Numbered from the stretch's first letter, positions 26,262 through 36,050 are shown. The stretch is 64,000 bases of DNA from Mediterraneibacter hominis (GCF_014287475.1 NZ_JACOPF010000002.1:372001-436000), one strand, 5' to 3'. The notes: generated from the sequence alone by a model not told the origin. Translations and numbers: made by a program.

Positions 26262-27209
26262 ATGAGATTTAAAGAATTTGGGAAAACAGGAGAGAAAATA
26301 TCGGCGCTGACGGTGGGAACCTGGGCAATCGGAGGAGCCGGCTGGGGAGAGGTAAATAAAGCAGACTGTATTAAGGCAATCCACGCGATGTTTGATAATG
26401 GGGTAAACAGTATTGATACCGCTCCATGCTATAATTGCGGAGAATCAGAGAGAATTGTAGGAGAAGCATTAAAAGGCAGAAGAGAGCAGATATTTTTAAC
26501 AACAAAGACGGCTTTGTACCAGCCCGATCCGCAGTCTCCGCCAATCAAGGACGGCAGAAGAGAGACGATTCTGCGGCTTTGTGATGAATCATTGAAAAAC
26601 CTGCAGACAGATTATATAGATTTGTTGCTGATTCATTGGCCGGATATTGAACATAATGCACCGATTGAAGAAACAATGGGCGCTATGAATGAACTGGTGA
26701 AAGCAGGAAAGGTGCGTTATCTGGGTGTTTCTAATTTTAGTATCGAACAGATAAAAGAGGCAGAAAAGTATGGCGTAATATCGGCCTCTGAACCTCCATA
26801 TTCTATGGTAAACCGTTCAGAAGAAGAACTGATGAAATGGTGTTATAACCAGAACATTGCAAACATGACATATGGTTCTTTGGGGGCAGGAATCCTGACC
26901 GGAGCGATAAGAGAACTGCCTAAATTTGATGAAAATGATATGCGGCTGACATTCTATGATTTCTTTAAAGAGCCGAAATTCTCAAAAGTAATGAAGCTGC
27001 TGAAAGTACTGGATGAGATAGCGGCAGGTCATAATGCGCCGGTTGCACAAGTGGCAGTAAACTGGAATGCACAGAAGGATTTTGTACAGACAGCGCTCTG
27101 CGGTGTCCGCAATGAACAAGAGGCAAATGAAAACTGCAGGGGATTTGAATGGAGTCTTTCAGAGGAAGAAATGCTGACAATAGACAAGGCGATTGAAGAA
27201 TATCTGTAG
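26262..27209 (+). CDS. Aldo/keto reductase
   Basis: About 315 residues from the ATG at 26262; AAGGAG is 11 bases upstream, and a GTG at 26250 directly abuts it. The catalytic tetrad is visible: Asp in SIDTAPCYNCGESE with Tyr, Lys in FLTTKTALY, His in LLIHWPD. The NADP-binding end reads ALCGVRNEQEANENCRGFEWSLS. It should interconvert sugar aldehydes or ketones and alcohols. The last 23 codons recur, in part base for base, as a stray fragment at 49472-49540, so a close relative of this gene once lay near 49.4 kb. Confidence 0.93.
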   Translation: MRFKEFGKTGEKISALTVGTWAIGGAGWGEVNKADCIKAIHAMFDNGVNSIDTAPCYNCGESERIVGEALKGRREQIFLTTKTALYQPDPQSPPIKDGRRETILRLCDESLKNLQTDYIDLLLIHWPDIEHNAPIEETMGAMNELVKAGKVRYLGVSNFSIEQIKEAEKYGVISASEPPYSMVNRSEEELMKWCYNQNIANMTYGSLGAGILTGAIRELPKFDENDMRLTFYDFFKEPKFSKVMKLLKVLDEIAAGHNAPVAQVAVNWNAQKDFVQTALCGVRNEQEANENCRGFEWSLSEEEMLTIDKAIEEYL

Positions 27210-27218
27210 AGGGAAAAT

Positions 27219-27980
27219 ATGGATTTAATGCTGAAAGGGAAAACAGCTATTGTGACAGGCGGCTCCAAGGGAATTGGAGCCGGCATCTGTCGGGCATTTG
27301 CAAAAGAGGGAGTGAATTTGATCGTAAACTGCCGTTCTGATGCTGAGGGGGCGCAGCAGTTTGCAGAACAATTAAAAGAAAAATATAGCATCAGAGCATA
27401 TGTTGTTCGGGCAGATATTTCTCGGGCAGAAGAAGTGAAAAAATTATATGAGAAACTATTTATGCATTTTCAATCGGTCGATATACTGGTAAATAATGCG
27501 GCTGGCGGAATTGTAATGAAACCATTTCAGGAATATACAGTAAAAGAATGGAAAGATGCGGAGGAAGGGATTCTGGATCCGGTATTTTACATGAGTCAGG
27601 GCTTCTTGAAATATTGTATTGGGGAGCGAAGAGGAGGACACATTATCAATGTGCTGTCTAAATCTGCACTGCTGTCAAGCAGTATACATAATCTGCCATA
27701 TGTCGCTAACAAAGGAGCGCTTGTATCTTTAACCAGAGGAATGGCAAAAGAGTTCATTCGGTACGGAATTTATGTAAATGGAATTGTTCCGGGGTATGTA
27801 AAAACAGAAAAGAGACATTTAGACGGGGATGAACGTACGGAACGTGTAAGAAAGCTCTTGCCTGCAAAGGAATTTGCAACGCCGGAAGAAATGGGAAATG
27901 CGGCAGTTATCCTGGCATCTCCGCTTTTTCGGCAAATGATTGGAGCCGTCATAGATTGTACAGGAGGTACGCTGATATAA
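27219..27980 (+). CDS. Short-chain dehydrogenase/reductase (SDR)
   Basis: 253 residues. The classical SDR cofactor motif TGGSKGIGAGIC, the NNAAG motif (LVNNAAGG), the catalytic Ser in LSKSALLSSS and YVANK (YxxxK) are present. It is the third distinct dehydrogenase type in the locus, after the zinc enzyme and the aldo/keto reductase. The catalytic set is complete, so it should be active on a sugar or polyol hydroxyl. It sits 9 bases after the reductase gene and 10 bases before the MFS gene, within the same transcript. Confidence 0.92.
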   Translation: MDLMLKGKTAIVTGGSKGIGAGICRAFAKEGVNLIVNCRSDAEGAQQFAEQLKEKYSIRAYVVRADISRAEEVKKLYEKLFMHFQSVDILVNNAAGGIVMKPFQEYTVKEWKDAEEGILDPVFYMSQGFLKYCIGERRGGHIINVLSKSALLSSSIHNLPYVANKGALVSLTRGMAKEFIRYGIYVNGIVPGYVKTEKRHLDGDERTERVRKLLPAKEFATPEEMGNAAVILASPLFRQMIGAVIDCTGGTLI

Positions 27981-27990
27981 GGATAACGGA

Positions 27991-29190
27991 ATGAAAAAAG
28001 GAGTAAAAAAGGATTATATTAAATTTGCGCTAATCGAAGCATTGTATTTTGGGATTTTCTCATTTACAACATATCAGACAGTATTTTTAAAAGATTTGGG
28101 AATTACCAGTTCGCAGATTGGTATGATTGTATCAGCTGCGTCTCTCGCAGGGATGCTCGCATCACCTGTCTGGGGAATGGTCAGTGATCTGCTGCACTCA
28201 GCCAGAATTACATTCTGGCTGAGTGCAGCAGGAACGACAATACTATTTGCAGGCCTGCCGTTAATAAGCAGTCTGTTCAGAGAGAATATATCTATACTGT
28301 ATATTTATATACCGGCTATATTTATATTTAAACAGGCATCCAATTCTTTGCTGGACAGTTGGTGTATCGGTACGTTATCTCCGCAGGGAATACAGTATGG
28401 AAGTGTACGTATGTGGGGATCAGCAGGGTATTCGCTCGTATCGGTTATTTTAGGAATACTGATAGGCACATACTGCGATACAGAGACTGCGTTTTATTTT
28501 ATGCTTCCATTATTGTTTGTGCTGAGTTGTTTTTGTCTGAATAAAAAGAAGGAAAAGAATACAGAAAAACAAGAAAGCGATAATACAAGAGGGCTTCCTT
28601 TTCTGGAGTTATTTGCCAACCGGCAGTTTATATTTTATTTATTGTATGCGTTTGGGTTAAATATATATCTTTCAGTGACTCTTATTTTTATGCCGTATGT
28701 GCTGGAAGCCGCGGGATGCCAGCCGGAACATGTGGGAACGGTAACAGGGTTCCGTGCACTGCTGGAAATTGCTTCTATGTTTCTGGGGGCAAAACTGTCT
28801 AAAAAAATTCCAATTCGTTATATCATGATTATGCCGGGGCTCTTGTTTGGGATAGAACACATATGCTATCAATTTGCAGAAAATCTGCCGGGAGTACTTG
28901 GAATTATGGTGTTTTCAGGTCTGGCAGGAGGATTCTTTTATAGCCTGGGGCCAAGCTATATTTTTGAGATTGTTCCGAAAGAAGTAATAACGACGGCTCA
29001 GACAATTAACGCTATGAATCTGACTTTTGTCAGTATCATTGGGAGTGTGGCTGGAGGCTTTGTGATACGGCGGTGGGGAATTCACACATTAACAACAGGC
29101 TCTGGAGTTTTCATTCTCATTTTAACAGCAATATTTATTGTTAGTATCAGAGTATTTCATAATAATAAAAGGGAGAAAATGGAATGCTGA
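27991..29190 (+). CDS. Major facilitator superfamily transporter (LacY/nucleoside-symporter-like)
   Basis: 399 residues with about twelve membrane segments and a central charged loop (KKKEKNTEKQESDNTRG), as in the MFS_1-like group related to sugar and nucleoside proton symporters. It gives the locus a second transporter beside the ABC system, perhaps for another substrate or for export. Oddly, bases 28189-28231 inside the gene form a 20-bp perfect inverted repeat with a 3-base loop (coding LLHSARITFWLSAAG), which would make a very stable hairpin in the mRNA. Confidence 0.88.
   Translation: MKKGVKKDYIKFALIEALYFGIFSFTTYQTVFLKDLGITSSQIGMIVSAASLAGMLASPVWGMVSDLLHSARITFWLSAAGTTILFAGLPLISSLFRENISILYIYIPAIFIFKQASNSLLDSWCIGTLSPQGIQYGSVRMWGSAGYSLVSVILGILIGTYCDTETAFYFMLPLLFVLSCFCLNKKKEKNTEKQESDNTRGLPFLELFANRQFIFYLLYAFGLNIYLSVTLIFMPYVLEAAGCQPEHVGTVTGFRALLEIASMFLGAKLSKKIPIRYIMIMPGLLFGIEHICYQFAENLPGVLGIMVFSGLAGGFFYSLGPSYIFEIVPKEVITTAQTINAMNLTFVSIIGSVAGGFVIRRWGIHTLTTGSGVFILILTAIFIVSIRVFHNNKREKMEC
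28189..28231. repeat. 20-bp perfect inverted repeat inside the MFS coding region
   Basis: Left arm CTGCTGCACTCAGCCAGAAT (28189-28208), loop TAC, right arm the exact reverse complement (28212-28231). The reading frame runs through it without interruption. An arm this long is not expected by chance inside a coding sequence. Confidence 0.9.
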
Positions 29191-29215
29191 ACATTGGACA
29201 GCAGAAAGGAGCAAT

Positions 29216-29656
29216 ATGAAAAAGACGGGGATTTTAAACGCAGAACTAGTGGGTGAACTTGCGAAAATTCGACATCAGGATAAATTGGTTATTTGTGATA
29301 TTGGGTTTCCGATTCCAAAGGGGGCGACGGTAGTTGACGTGTCTTTGGCAGAAGGAATACCGACTTTTATGCAGGTTTTGAAAGCGGTATTGAATGAGAT
29401 CATTGTAGAGGACTATACTATTTTTGATTTCATGAAACAGTATAACACAGAATATTATAATCAAATTCAAAAATTTTTTGTAAATCAGACACATGCAGAA
29501 GTATCAATGCCGGAATTTGTCGAACTTTCCAGAGAAGCGAAACTATTTATCCGCACGGGAGAGGGAAGACCGGCTTCCAATATTTTGTTGACTTCTGCCA
29601 CAGGCGTAAAAGAAATGAACTGCAAATTGGATATAAAGTTTGATACAATTTTATAA
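29216..29656 (+). CDS. RbsD/FucU-family sugar mutarotase (D-ribose pyranase-like)
   Basis: About 146 residues from the ATG at 29216 (AAAGGAG upstream). The RbsD hallmarks are clear: MKKTGILNAELVGELAKIRHQDKLVICDIGFPIPKG with the active His and Asp, and the C-terminal RTGEGRPASNILLTSATG. RbsD and FucU interconvert ring forms of ribose or fucose so that kinases and isomerases receive the right anomer. Here it probably prepares the sugar of this locus. It is slightly longer than typical RbsD. I avoid the name rbsD because the sugar is unproven. Confidence 0.9.
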   Translation: MKKTGILNAELVGELAKIRHQDKLVICDIGFPIPKGATVVDVSLAEGIPTFMQVLKAVLNEIIVEDYTIFDFMKQYNTEYYNQIQKFFVNQTHAEVSMPEFVELSREAKLFIRTGEGRPASNILLTSATGVKEMNCKLDIKFDTIL

Positions 29657-29688
29657 TTTACCTGATTATTATAGAAAGAAACGATATT

Positions 29689-30927
29689 ATGACAAAAATA
29701 AATATATACGATCCAAGAGCAGTTACATTAAAAAGAATGAAGAAAAAAGGGAGCAATTCTTTCACTACCTCACAAGACAACAGAAGTTTGATTTTAAAAT
29801 TGATATGGAAAAACAGTCCCATTTCCAGAAAACAGTTAGCAGAGGAAACGGGACTTAAGCCGGCTACCATTACCATAATTTTACAGGAGCTGCTGCAGCA
29901 GGGAATCGTAAAAGAGCATGGAATAATGGATGGAGGGAATGGCCGGAAAGTGAAAAGCTTTACAATGGCGGAAGATTTCTATGCCGTTGTTGTCCGAATA
30001 ACAGGAGTATATGTGAAAATTGCCCTGTATAATATAAATATTGAATGTTTATATATAGAAAAAATTTTTTTTGAATCAGATGATAATATCGGAGAAGCAA
30101 TAAAATTAATAAAATTACATTTAAAAGAAATTGAAAAAGTTGCAGATAAAGAAAAAATAGTTTGTATAATGGTGGGAGTAGAACACATTTATCGTTTTAT
30201 CAAAAATGACTATTTTGTATGGGACAAAATGAGAGGCAAATATTGCCATATTGGAAAAGTACTGCACGATGAAACAAACTATAAGGTTTTTGTAAATCGT
30301 GCTGCCAATTTTTCTGCATATGAAGCATGGGAGTGTTTTTATGAGACAGAAGAAAACAAAAATAATTATGCTACTATGGTAAATATACAGATGAGCTATG
30401 ACCTGGAGAGTGTAGTGATAGTCAATGGTGAGATTATGTATGGGATGAATGGTCTGTGCGGACAAATTCAGGATATGAAAATCGAAAGAGACAGTGATAA
30501 GACATATAAAGATGTTGCGACAGTTCCGGTGCTCCTGCATCGTGCAGAGGAATTAAAGGTAAAGTATCCGGATTCTTATATTCAATCCGTTAAAAATCTG
30601 AACATACGTGATGTGATAGAAGGATATAACAGAAAGGACGCTTTATGCAGACAGGTGTACGGAGAATGTATATATCATCTTGGATATTTTATTGCACAGA
30701 TTTTAAACTGGCTGGATTTAGATATGGTAAATATAGGCGATGAGATGCCTACTACAAGAGAGTTTTTGTGTGCTTTACAAGAAGAAGTCGCCAAGTATTG
30801 TGAGAAAGAAAAGGCTGAAAGGGTACGGGCGGCAGTGGGAGTCAGAGAGAGCAGAAGAGATCCGGCATTGGTCGGAGGCGCTAAATATACGTTCTCTTTG
30901 CTGATGGATGAACTGGAGATTTATTAG
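29689..30927 (+). CDS. ROK-family transcriptional regulator
   Basis: 412 residues. An N-terminal winged helix (NRSLILKLIWKNSPISRKQLAEETGLKPATITIILQELLQQGIVKEHG) is joined to a ROK sugar-binding body. The usual ROK zinc motif (CxCGxxGC) is not visible and the kinase residues look eroded, so it should act as a sensor and not as an enzyme. It closes the 16.8-30.9 kb locus and is the natural candidate to bind the palindrome beside the locus promoter. The gene is AT-richer than the enzymes before it, and its ribosome site is weak. Confidence 0.88.
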   Translation: MTKINIYDPRAVTLKRMKKKGSNSFTTSQDNRSLILKLIWKNSPISRKQLAEETGLKPATITIILQELLQQGIVKEHGIMDGGNGRKVKSFTMAEDFYAVVVRITGVYVKIALYNINIECLYIEKIFFESDDNIGEAIKLIKLHLKEIEKVADKEKIVCIMVGVEHIYRFIKNDYFVWDKMRGKYCHIGKVLHDETNYKVFVNRAANFSAYEAWECFYETEENKNNYATMVNIQMSYDLESVVIVNGEIMYGMNGLCGQIQDMKIERDSDKTYKDVATVPVLLHRAEELKVKYPDSYIQSVKNLNIRDVIEGYNRKDALCRQVYGECIYHLGYFIAQILNWLDLDMVNIGDEMPTTREFLCALQEEVAKYCEKEKAERVRAAVGVRESRRDPALVGGAKYTFSLLMDELEIY

Positions 30928-30959
30928 ACGAAGAAAAAGACAAAATTCAGGAATATATC

Positions 30960-30987
30960 TTGCAATCCCTTGTAAATAGGGTATAAT
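30960..30987 (+). promoter_or_regulatory. Candidate promoter of the small protein/dnaE region
   Basis: TTGCAA at 30960-30965 and TATAAT at 30982-30987 are separated by 16 bases, about 80 bases before the ATG at 31067. Confidence 0.55.
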
Positions 30988-31066
30988 AGCAATAGAAACA
31001 CCGAAAACAGATATAGTTCTGTCAGGTGAAATATCCATTATATAGGATCAGAAAGGAGATTGTAAG

Positions 31067-31306
31067 ATGAAAGTACAAAATATTACAGACATAGACGCAT
31101 TTTTTAAAGTAGTAGATTCCTGTAAAGGAAGAGTAGAGCTGGTAACAGGAGAGGGAGACAGACTGAATCTGAAGTCCAAACTTTCCCAGTATGTATCTAT
31201 GGCAAATATTTTTTCTAATGGAGAAATTCCGGAATTAGAGATTATTGCATATGAGAAAGAGGATACAGATAAGCTGATCAATTTCATGCTGAACGGCGGT
31301 CAATAG
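31067..31306 (+). CDS. Conserved small protein of unknown function upstream of dnaE
   Basis: 79 residues, acidic, with no membrane segment and no recognisable domain. The core is CKGRVELVTGEGDRLNLKSKLSQYVSMANIFSNGEIPELEIIAYEKEDTDKLINFML. I recall close relatives at the same place before dnaE in other Lachnospiraceae, sometimes labelled polyA polymerase without visible reason. AAAGGAGA gives a strong ribosome site. A terminator separates it from dnaE, so it forms its own transcription unit. Confidence 0.75.
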   Translation: MKVQNITDIDAFFKVVDSCKGRVELVTGEGDRLNLKSKLSQYVSMANIFSNGEIPELEIIAYEKEDTDKLINFMLNGGQ

Positions 31307-31345
31307 GCAAAGCTGGTTCCGGCAGCTGAATCAGGCATGTTATAA

Positions 31346-31375
31346 GGGCAGTTCCCCGACGGGAACGCCCTTTTT
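31346..31375 (+). terminator. Rho-independent terminator
   Basis: A GC-rich hairpin (GGGCAGTTCC ... GGGAACGCCC) is followed by TTTTT, between the small conserved gene and dnaE. Confidence 0.85.
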
Positions 31376-31403
31376 GTATCGAAAGAACAGCGAGAGGTGA
31401 AAC

Positions 31404-34400
31404 ATGAATTTTGCGCATTTACACGTCCATACAGAGTACAGTCTGCTGGATGGATCCAATAAGATAAAAGAATATGTAGCACGTGTGAAGGAGCTGGGAA
31501 TGAACAGCGCGGCAATTACAGATCATGGGGTAATGTACGGTGTCATTGATTTTTATCGAGAAGCGAAGAGACAAGGAATTAACCCGATTCTTGGCTGTGA
31601 AGTCTATGTGGCGCCAGGTTCCAGATTTGACAGAGAGATTTCCGGCGGAGAGGACAGATATTATCATCTGGTACTTCTGGCAGAAAATAATACAGGCTAT
31701 GCAAACCTGATGAAAATTGTCTCAAAAGGGTTTGTAGAAGGATACTATTATAAACCGCGTGTAGATAAACAAGTGCTTCGTGAGTACAGCGAAGGGATTA
31801 TTGCATTAAGCGCCTGCCTGGCAGGAGAGGTACAGCGGTATCTGACAAAAGGACTGTATGAAGAAGCAAAAAAGTCAGCCCTGGAATACAGAGATATTTT
31901 TGGAGAGGGGAATTATTTCCTGGAGCTGCAGGATCATGGCATACCAGAACAGACAATGGTAAATCAGCGCCTGTTGAGATTGTCTGAAGAGCTGGGGATT
32001 GAACTGGTAGCTACCAATGATGTCCACTATACCTATGCAGAGGACGCGAAAGCACATGATATTCTTCTGTGTATCCAGACGGGAAAGAAGCTCGCTGATG
32101 AAAACCGGATGCGGTATGAAGGCGGGCAGTATTATGTAAAATCTCCAGAAGAGATGCGCACGTTATTCCCATATGCTCTGCAGGCGTTGGAAAATACGCA
32201 GAAAATTGCAGACAGGTGTCATGTAACGATTGAGTTTGGAGTGACAAAACTTCCAAAATATGACGTGCCAGACGGTTTTACGTCGTGGGAATATCTGCAG
32301 AAGCTATGCTATGAAGGGCTTGAAAAGCATTACGGCAATCCTTCGGATGAATTGAAAGAGCGTCTGGAATATGAGCTTACCACCATTAAAAATATGGGGT
32401 ATGTAGACTACTTCCTGATTGTATGGGATTTCATCAAATATGCCAAAGACCACGGTATCTCTGTAGGACCTGGCAGAGGGAGCGCGGCAGGGAGCATTGT
32501 GTCTTATTGCCTGGAAATTACAACAATCGATCCGATTAAGTACCAGTTGCTGTTCGAGCGTTTCTTGAATCCTGAGCGTGTCTCTATGCCTGATATTGAT
32601 GTAGATTTCTGTTTTGAGCGCAGACAAGAAGTGATTGATTACGTAGTACGTAAATACGGGAAAGACCGCGTTGTGCAGATTGTAACCTTCGGTACACTTG
32701 CTGCGCGCGGAGTCATCCGCGACGTAGGAAGAGTTATGGATTTGCCGTATGCTTTTGTGGATACAATCGCAAAGATGATTCCTACAGAATTAAATATTAC
32801 GATTGACAAAGCGATGAAGGAAAATCCGGAGCTGAAAAGAACGTATGAGAGTGACGAGCAGGTAAAATATCTGATCGATATGGCAAAACGCCTGGAAGGA
32901 TTGCCGCGGCACAGCTCCATGCATGCTGCCGGCGTTGTAATCTGTCAGGAGGACGCGGATGAATATGTTCCCCTTTCCCGTGCTTCTGACGGAACAATCA
33001 CAACACAGTTTACTATGACAACGCTGGAGGAGCTGGGGCTTTTGAAGATGGATTTCTTAGGCTTACGTACGCTCACTGTGATCCAAAATGCGGTACAGAT
33101 GGCACGAAAGAAAACGCCGGATTTGGATATGACAAAGATTGACTATAATGATACCGCAGTTTTAGAGTATATCGGTACCGGAAAGACAGATGGAATCTTT
33201 CAATTGGAAAGTGGAGGAATGAAAGGCTTTATGAAGGAATTAAAGCCCCATAGCCTGGAGGACATTATTGCCGGAATTTCCCTCTATCGTCCAGGGCCGA
33301 TGGATTTCATCCCACAGTATATCAAAGGGAAGAATGATGCAGGGTCGATTTTCTATGACTGCCCACAGCTAGAACCGATTCTTGAGCCTACGTATGGCTG
33401 TATTGTGTATCAAGAACAGGTTATGCAGATTGTACGTGATCTGGCAGGATACACATTGGGGAGAAGTGATTTGCTCCGTCGTGCAATGTCAAAGAAAAAA
33501 GGCGATGTTATGAGAAAGGAACGCCAGATTTTCGTATATGGGGATGAAAAGACTGGAGTACCAGGCTGTATAAACAATGGGATCGATGAAAAGACAGCGA
33601 ACAAGATTTATGATGAAATGATTGATTTTGCAAAGTATGCATTCAATAAATCTCATGCCGCTGCGTATGCGGTTGTCGCCTACCAAACTGCCTATCTGAA
33701 ATTTTATTATCCAGTAGAATTTATGGCTGCGCTTATGACGTCTGTGATTGAAAATCCTCCTAAAGTGGCAGAATATATTTATGCCTGCCGGCAGATGGAT
33801 ATTCACATACTTCCTCCGGACATTAATAGAGGCATTGCAAGCTTCTCTGTGGATGGCGGTAACATCCGGTATGGACTGGCCGCGATCAAAAGTATTGGAA
33901 AACCAGTGATAGAGTTGATTGAAGCAGAGAGAAAAGAATTTGGTCCTTTTAAGAATCTGGAAGACTTTATCAGCCGGATGTCAGTGAAAGACATATTAAA
34001 TAAAAAAGTAATAGAAAACTTTATTAAGTCCGGTGCGCTGGACTGCCTTGGTGGAACGCGGAAACAGTATATGAGTATTTATATTCAGATTATGGAGCAT
34101 GTCAATCAAGAGAAAAAGTATGCGATGACCGGACAGATGACACTGTTTGATCTGGTAGATGAAGAACAGAAAAGCGAGTTTGAGATCAAACTGCCGGATG
34201 TAGGGGAATATTCAAAAGAGAATCTGCTCGCCTTTGAGAAGGAAGTGCTTGGAATCTATATCAGCGGACATCCTCTGAAAGAATATGAGGAGAAGTGGAA
34301 AAAAGTAATTTCTGCAACTACACTGGATTTCCAGCCGGATGAAGAAACCGGACGCACGAAAGTGCATGACGGGGTGAAGGAAATCATAGGGGGAATGATT

Positions 34401-34877
34401 ACAGACAAAACAGTAAAACATACAAAGACAAACCAGATGATGGCGTTCGTGACAGTGGAGGATTTGCTTGGGACAGTGGAGGTTGTTGTATTTCCCAGAG
34501 ACTACGAAAAGAACAGAGAATACCTGGAAATCGACAATAAAGTATTTATACGCGGCAGAGTATCCGAGGAGGACGAGAGGGCGAGCAAGCTGATTTGCGA
34601 GAAGATAATTCCTTTCGAGAAGACGAAAAAAGAGCTTTGGATTCAGTTCCCCGATAAGGCAGCGTATCTGGAAAATGAGCAGATTATATACGGATACCTG
34701 GCAGATTCAGAAGGAGAGGACGAGGTGGTGATTTACTGTGCAAAAGAACGGGCGGTAAAACGCCTGCCGAAAAACCGCAACATTCGAATTGGACAGGAAA
34801 TCTTAGGAAGATTGATGAATCATTACGGCGAGAACAGGATAAAAGTGGTAGAAAAAGCTATTGAAAACCATTTCTAA
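31404..34877 (+). CDS. dnaE: DNA polymerase III alpha subunit
   Basis: 1157 residues, full length. The N-terminal PHP domain (FAHLHVHTEYSLLDG, ITDHGVMYG) leads into the C-family polymerase core. GPGRGSAAGS is the nucleotide-binding region, and the catalytic aspartates are in PDIDVDF, at residues 396-402. A helix-hairpin-helix segment and an OB-fold (GGMITDKTVKHTKTNQMMAFVTVEDLLGTVEVVVF) follow. There is no inserted 3'-5' exonuclease domain, so it is DnaE-type and not PolC. GCGAGAGGTGAAAC precedes the ATG. Confidence 0.97.
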   Translation: MNFAHLHVHTEYSLLDGSNKIKEYVARVKELGMNSAAITDHGVMYGVIDFYREAKRQGINPILGCEVYVAPGSRFDREISGGEDRYYHLVLLAENNTGYANLMKIVSKGFVEGYYYKPRVDKQVLREYSEGIIALSACLAGEVQRYLTKGLYEEAKKSALEYRDIFGEGNYFLELQDHGIPEQTMVNQRLLRLSEELGIELVATNDVHYTYAEDAKAHDILLCIQTGKKLADENRMRYEGGQYYVKSPEEMRTLFPYALQALENTQKIADRCHVTIEFGVTKLPKYDVPDGFTSWEYLQKLCYEGLEKHYGNPSDELKERLEYELTTIKNMGYVDYFLIVWDFIKYAKDHGISVGPGRGSAAGSIVSYCLEITTIDPIKYQLLFERFLNPERVSMPDIDVDFCFERRQEVIDYVVRKYGKDRVVQIVTFGTLAARGVIRDVGRVMDLPYAFVDTIAKMIPTELNITIDKAMKENPELKRTYESDEQVKYLIDMAKRLEGLPRHSSMHAAGVVICQEDADEYVPLSRASDGTITTQFTMTTLEELGLLKMDFLGLRTLTVIQNAVQMARKKTPDLDMTKIDYNDTAVLEYIGTGKTDGIFQLESGGMKGFMKELKPHSLEDIIAGISLYRPGPMDFIPQYIKGKNDAGSIFYDCPQLEPILEPTYGCIVYQEQVMQIVRDLAGYTLGRSDLLRRAMSKKKGDVMRKERQIFVYGDEKTGVPGCINNGIDEKTANKIYDEMIDFAKYAFNKSHAAAYAVVAYQTAYLKFYYPVEFMAALMTSVIENPPKVAEYIYACRQMDIHILPPDINRGIASFSVDGGNIRYGLAAIKSIGKPVIELIEAERKEFGPFKNLEDFISRMSVKDILNKKVIENFIKSGALDCLGGTRKQYMSIYIQIMEHVNQEKKYAMTGQMTLFDLVDEEQKSEFEIKLPDVGEYSKENLLAFEKEVLGIYISGHPLKEYEEKWKKVISATTLDFQPDEETGRTKVHDGVKEIIGGMITDKTVKHTKTNQMMAFVTVEDLLGTVEVVVFPRDYEKNREYLEIDNKVFIRGRVSEEDERASKLICEKIIPFEKTKKELWIQFPDKAAYLENEQIIYGYLADSEGEDEVVIYCAKERAVKRLPKNRNIRIGQEILGRLMNHYGENRIKVVEKAIENHF

Positions 34878-35003
34878 ATGGGGTAGAATATTATCCAAAG
34901 TGTTAAAATTTAATCAATAATGTCAGTGTATATTGGCATCAGTATTGCTGTAAAGGCAAAAATGGGTTTAGGTTATTATTTTTGGGAAAGGTGGAATTGA
35001 AAC

Positions 35004-36035
35004 ATGGCAGAGACAAAAGAAAATATGACAGCAGTGGATAAGGCAAAACTGCTGGATGAAATCGAGGACAGGATCCGTACCATAGGTGTGTTGACAAGTG
35101 GAGGAGATGCACCGGGTATGAACGCGGCAATCCGTGCAGTTGTCAGAACCGCATTGGCGCGCGGATTAAAGGTGCGTGGAATCCGCAGAGGGTACCATGG
35201 GTTGTTGAAAGAAGAAATTATAGATTTGACAGCGCGGGATGTATCAGACACGATCCAACGCGGTGGTACGATTTTACAGACTGCCAGGTGCCAGTCTATG
35301 CGTACAGAAGAAGGACAGCAGAAGGCAGCGGCGATTTGTAAGAAATACGGTATAGACGGATTGGTCGTTATTGGAGGTGACGGCTCTTTCGCGGGTGCGC
35401 AAAAATTGGCAAATCTTGGAGTGAATACAATAGGAATTCCTGGAACGATCGACTTAGATATTGCGTGTACAGATTATACGATCGGTTTCGATACAGCAGT
35501 GAATACGGCTATGGAAGCTATTGATAAGGTGCGTGATACTTCCACTTCCCATGAACGGTGCAGCATTATAGAGGTTATGGGAAGGGATGCAGGATACCTG
35601 GCCTTGTGGTGTGGAATTGCAAATGGAGCAGAAAAAATTCTTATGCCGGAAGAAAAGGATTTCAACGAGCAGGAGTTAATTGACGATATCCTGGAGAACA
35701 AAAAACGCGGCAAGAAGAACTATATTATTATCAATGCCGAAGGAATCGGTGATTCCATCAACATGGCAAAAAGAATTGAGGAAGCAACTGGTATTGAGAC
35801 AAGGGCAACAATTCTTGGACACATGCAGCGCGGCGGAAGCCCGACATGTAAAGACAGAGTATATGCTTCTACAATGGGGGCTATGGCAGTGGATTTGTTA
35901 TGTCAGGGAAAGTCAAATCGCGTAGTTGGGTATAAGAAGGGACAGTATGTGGACTTTGATATAGAAGAAGCACTTGCGATGAAGAAGACAATTCCAGAAT
36001 ATCAGTATGAAATATCAAAAGTATTGGCTATCTAG
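35004..36035 (+). CDS. pfkA: 6-phosphofructokinase
   Basis: 343 residues. It phosphorylates fructose 6-phosphate in glycolysis. The motifs GVLTSGGDAPGMNAAIR, VVIGGDGSFAGAQKL, PGTIDLDIACTDYTIGFDTA and MGRDAGYLALWCG are standard. The Gly in GGDGS is the residue usually linked to ATP and not pyrophosphate as donor. About 20 residues precede the usual N-terminus (MAETKENMTAVDKAKLLDEIED), with AAAGGTGG in front of this ATG. murI follows after 15 bases, so the two are likely cotranscribed. Confidence 0.95.
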   Translation: MAETKENMTAVDKAKLLDEIEDRIRTIGVLTSGGDAPGMNAAIRAVVRTALARGLKVRGIRRGYHGLLKEEIIDLTARDVSDTIQRGGTILQTARCQSMRTEEGQQKAAAICKKYGIDGLVVIGGDGSFAGAQKLANLGVNTIGIPGTIDLDIACTDYTIGFDTAVNTAMEAIDKVRDTSTSHERCSIIEVMGRDAGYLALWCGIANGAEKILMPEEKDFNEQELIDDILENKKRGKKNYIIINAEGIGDSINMAKRIEEATGIETRATILGHMQRGGSPTCKDRVYASTMGAMAVDLLCQGKSNRVVGYKKGQYVDFDIEEALAMKKTIPEYQYEISKVLAI

Positions 36036-36050
36036 GAGAGGATAAATAAA

